In this document: positions 58,301-64,000 of the stretch, in pieces
How the letters are laid out: the number at the start of each line of letters is the position of its first letter
Position numbering within the stretch: the stretch's first letter is position 1
Assembly (NCBI GenBank): GCA_022559845.1
Contig: CM040118.1
Span: forward strand, 264,701,519-264,765,518
Origin: Amorphophallus konjac
Lineage: Eukaryota > Streptophyta > Magnoliopsida > Alismatales > Araceae
DNA: 64,000 bases
Direction: 5' to 3'
The notes under the pieces: generated by a model
The model's input: the letters and a program-made list of their open reading frames with translations, nothing else
What the model was told of the DNA's origin: nothing
The model's database searches: none
Program-made: the position numbers and the translations under genes

Positions 58301-58626
58301 AGAGATGCATGAGATGTACCCTCAACGGCAGCCTTAAGGGCTTGGATCTGTTGAGGGGTAAGATGGTCTAATGCATGAATGATCTGGGAGACCTTCTCAT
58401 CATTAGGACGAGAGGATCCCAAGGGAGTAGTGGCTCGAACTTGAGTTGGGGGACCATAAGAATGGACATTACCCATGGGTCGGGCATGACCATAAGAATA
58501 AGAACGTGGTCCCTTGAAAGAATGGTGAGAATTTTGACGAACATGTTGAATTTGAGGATAAGAAGTGCTAGGTTGTGCATCCTCATGAATTGAATTAAAC
58601 ATGTTATTTTGTTTATGGTAAGCCAT
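55387..58626 (-). CDS. 1,079-codon proline-rich ORF of the non-autonomous element, unknown function
   Basis: The frame is open from 58668; I prefer the ATG at 58626 (MAYHKQNNMFNSIHEDAQ). The N-terminus is Gln/Ser/His-rich, with a helical segment KVSQIIHALDHLTPQQIQAL. Then come five or so PPSNSTRVAHHP repeats, a coiled stretch (LLDKITLMEEQLKRV, ALDEITKMEREWKDRRDD), a long Pro-rich region and a better-structured block with KIQEFICRMPIRVIVPSTIE. The last 350 residues are repeats of FPLGHRAPFHLPPPEPPD type. I recognise no Gag, enzyme or zinc knuckle. Upkeep of an open frame of this length argues for a product; the Pro-rich N-terminal half could be a much-altered Gag, which is inference. Confidence 0.55.
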   Translation of the reverse strand: MAYHKQNNMFNSIHEDAQPSTSYPQIQHVRQNSHHSFKGPRSYSYGHARPMGNVHSYGPPTQVRATTPLGSSRPNDEKVSQIIHALDHLTPQQIQALKAAVEGTSHASLPPSNSTRVAHHPPPSNSIRVAHHPSPSNSTRVAHHPPPPSNPDRVAHYPSPPVHSTRVAHHPPPSVPPPSWPHGPFIHCNPAHPGSSMGRPFNPPPRPLYTAPPSMPCQPSVVQATPLQQSLLDKITLMEEQLKRVTAPPTPINPLHAALDEITKMEREWKDRRDDYDFGISSEQEPAFEESEAIYEDDEAPQAPLPSFLNSPLSPLSFDEPPAQEETTPNSTPVYETSWCYDDGSIFQSPAPAPIESLPIPTPTPNIARPVRHFLRTKPSPINPPPITPPPMMPLASTSASTSPISPPLPSIMPLTPKPTLHIPPFNPLPLPVANPEQDPPLFAPEPIPTASEQREKLDVFEPPLTLTHLPTPSIIPPPFMKPSASASPPFTTRKGSAAISTCAKDDQEPGKKDLAVAMPFKIQEFICRMPIRVIVPSTIEEAKPLPLLRGECRALMSSKGRAGHPLFLLSNSKFIIPYKGRMPILLNFPYIPHSMGNTMLPVPTPQLPHIVDLCLPRELPLIEAPLMGPIGYTLSLPWRGSYLGAKGPSPICSIFYSSISTTFYSWAIPRVKRRISPSHPSHSSSSLNFMHFSFIHSFHSLHSLHPSFCIHLHLLLPGFPNPYLPRLPAPPDIPHFPSYSYSSFCPLPLGHRVPFPAISLEPPGILSLLFGHLALSDSIPPEPPDFPLGHRAPFHSPPPKPPDLSLGHRAPFHFPPPEPPDFPLGHRAPFHLLPPEPPDFPLGHRAPFHSPPPEPPDLSLGHRAPFHLPPPEPPDFPLGHRAPSHLLPSEPPDFPPDPPSFLSLGYRAPFYILPPEPPDPPPDCLHLFPGHRAPFHFLPPEPPNSPSYSLYHLPGHRDPPDFIPPEPPDPPSFFRFIFLLLRDITSFIFFFLFHHLFPYFSPGHRIPSFNIPPEPPDSSYHDSPPLPPDPPDPPLSIYQFLLLIPPNSGSDPTSSTSTALGICPFSHCFRGFSPHPSS
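55690..56400 (-). repeat. 54-bp coding tandem repeat in the C-terminal part of the ORF
   Basis: The plus strand repeats GGGGCGCGATGCCCGAGG and GGTCCGGAGGTTCCGGAGG about every 54-57 bases, encoding FPLGHRAPFHxPPPEPPD on the minus strand. At least eight clear units lie at about 55850-56290, with degenerate ones outward. Unit lengths keep the frame. Confidence 0.9.
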
Positions 58627-59742
58627 TATATGATCAAATTTCACAATAATATGCAAATAAGCACACAAGTTGGAATGGTTACCGTGATTTTGATGTGTTT
58701 AAACCTTGGTGAATTGATAAATTTTATGCAAATTGATATGATTCACACAAGGGAGGATCCTAGTTTCAATATGATTTAACTCCAATGCCAACTAGGAACA
58801 CTCTCTCACCACGTATAGGCCAACTAGCTCGGGACTCCAAAAGGGTACAACCTGCCCGGCGTCCGTGAGGGAATCCACGGGTGCGGGGACTTACGGAGGC
58901 TTGAAAAAGGGATTTCCGGTCCAAAGAGACGGAATGCTCAATGGAGGGTCGTCCCGATTCCAAGAGGGTGTGTGGATCCTAATGAAGAGTGGGGGGCTCC
59001 CAACCCAAATGCAAATATGTGTAAATGCAATAGATGTATAACAGAATATAAAATATGAAAAAAATAAACGGGGAAGCACGGCGAAAACACAGGAAGAAGA
59101 CGCCCTGGGGCAGGGCGCTACTAATCAAAAAGACGCCCTGGGGAAGGGCGTGAAACACTGTGGGGGGCCCACAGGCAAGGTAAAACGCGCCCTGGATCAA
59201 GGCGCTAAAACTAAAAGCAACGCCTCTGGAGAGGACGTTAAAATGCACTAGATGCCAACCAAGTCAAAGAAACGCCCTGGGGTGAGGCGTTACAAAGGAA
59301 AGGACGCCCTTGGAGTAGGGCGTCAAATTATAAAACGCACCCTGATGTGGGGCGCTACGCAACAAAGAAACGCCCTGCTCTAGGGCGTGAATTCTTAGTG
59401 TAGGAGATATGAATAAAAACGCCCTGTCAGAAGGCGTTACTCATGAAAGAGACGCCTCTGACAGGGGCGTGAATTAGCTTCCTTCAGAAACTCTTTCACG
59501 GCCAGAAATGACAGAAGCACTCACAGCAGCAGGGCAATCAACAGAATCATGCTCATCAAAATTTTAAATAAGTGGAAATTTTAAAACAAATCTATTCAAT
59601 TGACAAATCACTTAGGGGAGAGTGCAAAGCACAATGGAGGGTGCCCGAGGGGCATAAAGGAAAGGGTACCGAGGGTACCAATGGGAAAGGACACACGTGG
59701 GTGCCAAAGGGAAAGGGGTAATCAAAATAAAAACAAGAAAGG
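58627..59742 (-). other. Leader between primer site and ORF of the non-autonomous element
   Basis: 1.1 kb with no supported ORF. Its main feature is an array of about ten hairpin-forming units at 59099-59475. It probably carries packaging and dimerisation signals, which is inference from position. Confidence 0.6.
59099..59475 (-). repeat. Array of about ten ACGCCCTG...AGGGCGT hairpins in the leader
   Basis: Units such as ACGCCCTGGGGAAGGGCGT, ACGCCTCTGGAGAGGACGT, ACGCCCTGCTCTAGGGCGT and ACGCCTCTGACAGGGGCGT occur about every 35-45 bases. Stem bases vary together in several units (ACGCCCTG with AGGGCGT; GCGCCCTGG with AAGGCGC). They share the ACGCC and GGCGT arms with the LTR array. Confidence 0.9.
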
Positions 59743-59760
59743 GTCCCACCGTGATCGCCA
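59743..59760 (-). other. Primer-binding site of the non-autonomous element
   Basis: The minus strand reads TGGCGATCACGGTGGGAC three bases after the LTR end. It shares TGGC and CGGTGGGAC with the A1 Tat primer site, linking the element to the Tat group. Confidence 0.75.
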
Positions 59761-59763
59761 ATT

Positions 59764-61536
59764 TGTAGATCTATTTAAAATCCACTTAAGAAAAATATTA
59801 AGAACAAGCAAACAATAAACAATAGTGGAGATAAAACATGCACGAGGTGCACAAGAGGAGTTTGTGATCGCCAGAGACACGAGGCCTCAAAATATAACAA
59901 TAAAAATCATGGAGGGATCGCGAAGAATACCTTGAAAGTGCGGGGTGATGTGAGTGCTCCTTTTCTCTTCAAAATCGGCCGGCCGATGAAGAGAGTCTTT
60001 CAACTTTGGTTACCCTTGCAAAACAAAGACAACAACACCAAAAGATATGGATTAGAAATAATGTGTGTGTAGCATCAAATTCATAATAGAAAGGTGAGCA
60101 TGATAACATATGAAATACACACCTTAAGGGGATTGCCCTTAAACCCCTATGCAAAGAGGGTGGGAGATGTATGATGCATGCAAATAAAAAAATAAGGGAA
60201 GTGTGCAAGAGTTGCACTATGGGGAGATCTCAATGTGATGGTTGAGAAAAAGATCAATAAAACAATGATGCATGCATGATTTATGAACTATGAAAAATAA
60301 AGGATAAAGGGGAGATAAGATAAAAATCTTGTTTGTGGCCCCTTTGGCTTGAATGTTCGATGGAGAGAAACTTCAAAAGATGGGATGATGACTTGATGTG
60401 AAGAAGCCTCCTTAGCCGATGCCACCTTCGGTTCCGTGGGAGGGAGAAAAAGAGAACAGAAGAAACAAAAACACAGAAGAAGAAGAAGAAGAAGCGGAAG
60501 AAGAGAAAAAAACCAAAAATCCAAGCAGCCGAACGGGGCCGAAGCAGGAGAATAAAAACCCCCCTTAACAGAGCTACCGAAGTTCTATTAAGGATAGAAG
60601 AAGAGATAAGAAGGAAAGAGTCCAATGGAGGAAAAGATAAGAATGGGCAAGGTGACCAAACGAAGTAGGAGTCTTTCTGGGAAAGGCTGCATCCGTTCGG
60701 AGCACAAAGGTGAAACACGACTTGGATAAGGGCGTTAATTAAAGAATTGACGACCTCTCCAAAGGGCGTTAATTAAAACACGACTTATATAAGGGCGTTA
60801 ATTCAAAAATCAAATTTTGGAATTTATTTGAAAAGTTGTAAAACACGTCTGAGCCAAAGGCGTTAATTAAAAAACGCCCTAACAAAAGACGTTAATTCAA
60901 AATATTCAAAATAGGGCTATTTTTCATTTCTCAATATTATTTTCCCATTTTTTAGGTGAAGGTGCATCTCGTCGCCCTGATTCCAACGACTATTTTTGCG
61001 AATTTTTCTGACACCCGGAAGGTCACCAAATCACCTCTGGAAGGGGTTGAAAAATAATATTAAAATATTTGATTTGAAAATCACGCCCTTACCTACGGCG
61101 TTACTCATTTTTTTTTGATTTTTTTGTTAAAAATAACGCCTTATGCTAAGTCGTTAATTCCCGAAAAATTCCGAAAAATTCTCAGAAAAATCCAGAAAAA
61201 TAGGAATTTGATAGAAATGACGCCCTGGAAATATGTCGTTAATTTTTTTAGAAACGCCCCATGTCAAGTCGTTATTTAAAAGACGCCCCACGTCAAGTCG
61301 TTATTTCAGAAAAATGGGGAAAAATGCCCAGAAAAATCCAAAAAAATCCAGAAAAATCAAGAAAAATCCAGAAAAATAGGAGAAAATAGAAAAAAATAAG
61401 AAAAGGGTAAAAAAAGGAAGAAACCCAAGAAAAGTGAGAAAAATCACTCAAATAGAACTAATTTGAGGGTCAAAATGGGACATTACAAGGCAATATGAGA
61501 TGTACTCATAATAACGTCAATTTTGGCGTGTCTACA
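59764..61536 (-). repeat. 5' LTR of the non-autonomous element
   Basis: 1,773 bases, nearly identical to 50830-52592. Differences seen: CATGCAAAT against CATACAAAT and AAGGGAAG against AATGGAAG near 60180-60200, and an extra CCAAAAAAAT-type segment near 61340. The palindromic TATA box CTTATATAAG lies at about 60784-60793. Confidence 0.95.
60784..60793 (-). promoter_or_regulatory. TATA box of the 5' LTR
   Basis: CTTATATAAG is a perfect palindrome. In the minus orientation it lies downstream of most of the inverted-repeat units, so these units would sit in the promoter-proximal U3. Confidence 0.5.
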
Positions 61537-61640
61537 GCAGGAAGCCCAGCGAGCGCGAGCGCGCCGAGAAGTCCCTGCCGAGACGGCCGCGCCGATATCC
61601 TTCACGCCGGGAGGTCCTTGCCGAGAAGCTCCGAAATGCT
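61537..61640. repeat. GC-rich CGCCGAG repeat, right part
   Basis: CGCGCCGAGAAG, CCGCGCCGATA and CACGCCGGGAGG continue the motif family seen at 50690-50829, separated from it by the nested element. Confidence 0.7.
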
Positions 61641-61821
61641 GGAAATAAAGAAAATACAAAAATGAAGACATCAAAATGAAAGATGGATATGCAAAAGGGT
61701 TACTACAGCAACATGATCAAGCTGAAGGACAATGTCAAGGATAAAACTGAGGAATATACCCTCAAATGATGAAGAACACCTGCAGACCCCGTGTCGCTTA
61801 TTCTGCACTTACGACGCCCGC

Positions 61822-61835
61822 AGGTGGGGGGCATT
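61822..61835 (+). other. Polypurine tract of the plus-strand Tat element
   Basis: AGGTGGGGGGCATT immediately precedes the LTR start TGTTGACACC at 61836. Confidence 0.75.
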
Positions 61836-63171
61836 TGTTGACACCTAGAAAATCAACAGGGGTGGAAGCATAACTGAAAAAAAAAAAGATCAGACCAACA
61901 GTGGAAGACCACTGATGAAGCTCGTCAACCATTCACCCGGCTAAAGCCTTTGTCGGCCAAAGCTGATGCCCGGTGCCGATGTCATTCAGACGGCAGCACC
62001 GATGAAGCCGCAGTCACTCGACTGATGAGACCTCCCAGCCTTTTAAGAAGAGCTGTACTACTGCTTCGTCCGAGGATCCACGGATGATATGTCAGGGTAA
62101 GCCAGATGTCAGCTTACTGATGGATGTAATATGAGATAAAGATGAAACCGGCACCGACAGATAAAGATTGTCAGGGCTCCTACAAAGTCAGAACAGAAGA
62201 GCAACCCTCTCCACAGATTACATACCCGGCCGAAGTCTGTCAGACTGAAGCTGATGTCTGGTCTTGTCACCGTTCGGATGACAATGCCGATGAAACATAT
62301 CCGGTTTTGTCGTCATTCAGACGGCAATACTGATTAAACCCCTGTTTGTCCACTGATGGAACCTCAAGATGAGCTCAACAAAGTTATGACACTATTAAAG
62401 GGGCCTCCTTCGGTCCTTATGAAAGTCAATTCAAAAGTCTTAGGAGCAAAGGCAATTATGAGGCCTAAAAGCACCAAATGGGCCGGCCGATTGGGCTTCT
62501 GAGAATGGCGCCGGGAGATGTCTCGAATGGAACTGGACACACCGACTGCCCTCCACCGAGAGCACAGAAGGATGAGACCTATATAAACATACCCCCTTTG
62601 AAAGAAAAGGGGATCGGAGGATCGGAGGATCGGAGGATCAGAAGCCAGACCATCGATCAAAAAGAAAGAAAGAGAGAAGAGACCAGAGAGAGAGAGAGCC
62701 TCCTCCGCTGAAAAAGAAAGAGAGAAGAGACCCATTCCCAGGGAAGAAGCTCCAGGTGGGCATCCGGGGGAGGGAGAGGAGTCAATGCTCCGCCCTCCCC
62801 CATGTTTGTTTTCTCTTTTCTTCTATTTCATGTAATATTTTCGAATCTTATCTCGATTCATGCAATGTAGCCGAAATATCTCGGCATCTGTCTGTTCCCC
62901 TTTCCCTCACTCTCTCCCTGTAATCGGTTTGGGTATGAGAATGATGTTTCATATGGGTTTTCTGACCATGTGCCTTCCGTGATGGGCATCATCAAACGAA
63001 TGGATATATATGTATGATGGGCTGTAGTTTGAGCTTGATTTTTGCTTCTTCTTCTTAAGCCCTATTGCTATTCCCCGTGTTATCTGTAAATCAATAGCAT
63101 GATGATCAGTTTCGTCTGTGTCTTTTCTCTGCCTCGTAGCACTATTATTGCTCACCCCAGAGCCCGGAACA
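61836..63171 (+). repeat. 3' LTR of the plus-strand Tat element
   Basis: It begins TGTTGACACC after the polypurine tract and probably ends CCCGGAACA at 63171, giving TGTT...AACA ends. CTATATAAAC at 62579-62588 is the likely TATA box. The U3 contains GATGAAACC/CGATGAAGCC motifs like those of the internal array. The end is inferred, as no 5' LTR is present for comparison. Confidence 0.65.
62579..62588 (+). promoter_or_regulatory. TATA box of the plus-strand Tat LTR
   Basis: CTATATAAAC, placed about 740 bases into the LTR and followed by purine-rich GATCGGAGGATCGGAGG triplication at about 62612-62640. Confidence 0.6.
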
Positions 63172-64000
63172 GACTATTCCTTGGCTGCTGGGATGAAACC
63201 GCGCTGTGCAATGATTGAGGCTTGGGAAACTCCGGGGTTCCGAGCCCATGTGTCTCCTTCGTTGATGTCACAGAAGTGCCTCTGGGGCCAGAGACAGCTA
63301 TCTCTTGGTTCCCAGGGTGACGAATGACCATATTAAGTTTGTCCCCAAGCTCTGCATGATAACGGCGATGAACAGGGGTATTCAGACTTTGGCCTCCCAG
63401 ATGCCTCTCAAATCCCAATACTCCTCTGGATTCTAGACCTAATCCAACTCAAAGTGGATGCTTCGGGCAGCTCAGAGCCCATAGAGTCCGTCGCTTTCAG
63501 CCCAAACTACCATTAAGACCAGAAAACAGAGTACCGTAAGCTCTGTTCTGATCCCGGCGCCCTCATACTTCTCGGATCAACCTACAGTAAACTTGGTGAA
63601 TAGTTCCCGGCGCCGCTTCTTCAGGCGCCGAGAACCATCAGGATCAGCTCCTCCCCCCTTTTTTTTTCTTCCCCGCGCGCCGGGAGGCCCTCTTTCTTCC
63701 TCGTGTGCCGGGAGACCCTCCAGGCCATCCTATCAGCGCACCGAGAATCCTTCGCCGGGAGCTCTCTGGCATCCTTGCCATCCATGCCGAAAAGCCAACC
63801 TGTAAACCCCAAGTCGTAAAACCTCTGCTACCACTGAAGAAGCCCCATCAATACTCTTGTTATGTCAAGGGACGCCCTGGGCCATCATGTGCACCTCGGG
63901 GGTGACAATTAATGGGGATAACCCTCCCCTTTTCTACGAGGTTTTCCGGACTCGATCGGTTTTTATAACCTTCCGAGGCAATGGAGCTCCGCCACTGCGT
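63172..64000. other. Unassigned flanking DNA with a GC-rich CGCCGGG/CGCCGAG repeat
   Basis: At about 63570-63760 the motifs CGGCGCCG, GGCGCCGAGAA and CGCGCCGGGAGG resemble those at 50690-50829 and 61537-61640, in the same orientation. This suggests another piece of the same Tat family or an LTR that extends further than I placed it. Short ORFs here have no recognisable domain. Confidence 0.4.

Larger units (their letters stand above)
50830..61536 (-). mobile_element. Complete, young non-autonomous LTR retrotransposon (LARD-like)
   Basis: Two LTRs begin TGTAGA and end TCTACA on the plus strand. They differ by about two substitutions and one 10-base indel as far as I could compare, so insertion is very recent. 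Orientation is minus: TGGCGATCACGGTGGGAC next to the 59764 LTR edge is a primer site and AAGGCGGGGCAGC next to 52592 is a polypurine tract. The 7.2 kb interior has no gag core, protease, RT, RNase H or integrase, only one long ORF. It must be moved by another element; the primer site suggests a Tat relative. The five bases outside (CCGGG, GCAGG) do not match as a target duplication. Confidence 0.88.
40520..63171 (+). mobile_element. 3' half of a plus-strand Tat element with antisense gene, hosting a nested LTR element
   Basis: In order it has integrase, a 42-bp tandem array, a higher-order tandem array, an antisense five-exon gene, a GC-rich repeat (split by the element at 50830-61536), a polypurine tract at 61822-61835 and a 3' LTR. 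Gag, protease, RT and RNase H are missing beyond the breakpoint near 40.52 kb. Its coding parts are undamaged, so it is younger than the neighbouring Tat relics. Confidence 0.8.

Noticed and set aside
1..64000. tRNA, rRNA or other RNA genes
   Set aside because: I saw only tRNA-complementary primer sites of retrotransposons and no cloverleaf or rRNA sequence, although no dedicated search could be run.

Overview
This window is flowering-plant nuclear DNA made almost entirely of nested transposable elements. I found no convincing host gene. The plant origin is inferred from Tat-lineage Ty3/gypsy retrotransposons (two successive RNase H domains, an extra ORF before gag, antisense genes after pol), a chromovirus-type LTR with an initiator-Met primer site, and a hAT transposon with a plant-type BED/DUF659 transposase. 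Density, nesting and tandem arrays suggest heterochromatin. The species cannot be told from the sequence.

Layout. 1-9230: 5' half of a decayed Tat element on the minus strand (protease, gag, pre-gag ORF, primer site, LTR with GC-rich hairpins before its TATA box). 9231-10515: unclassified GC-rich DNA. 10516-12345: plus-strand pol fragment of another Tat element (RT end, RNase H, second RNase H, integrase zinc finger), joined to a minus-strand gag fragment (12346-13960). 14040-24359: two long direct LTR copies of a chromovirus-type element around a 0.55 kb remnant; the second is split by a complete hAT element (18512-23780, 8-bp target duplication) with an apparently intact five-exon transposase. 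25365-29580: two head-to-head LTRs of the same family as the first Tat element; the plus-strand one leads into a primer site, pre-gag ORF and gag cut off at 32520. 32521-35493: LTR-like, repeat-rich DNA. 35494-40518: 3' part of a minus-strand Tat element carrying an opposite-strand Transposase_28-type gene, now broken.

40520-63171: 3' half of a plus-strand Tat element: intact integrase, a 42-bp array, a higher-order array, a five-exon antisense plant-mobile-domain gene open over about 1,622 codons, polypurine tract and 3' LTR. Inside it sits a complete, very young non-autonomous LTR element (50830-61536, minus strand) with nearly identical LTRs, no recognisable gag or pol, one 1,079-codon proline-rich ORF, and arrays of short ACGCC...GGCGT inverted repeats in its LTRs and leader.

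Functionally, the hAT transposase is probably what moves two small relatives (27772-28086, 39514-39784) that share its ends and 8-bp duplications. The non-autonomous element has a Tat-like primer site and would depend on proteins of an autonomous Tat relative. Exon borders were read by eye from GT/AG sites and frame continuity; LTR limits are firm only where stated.
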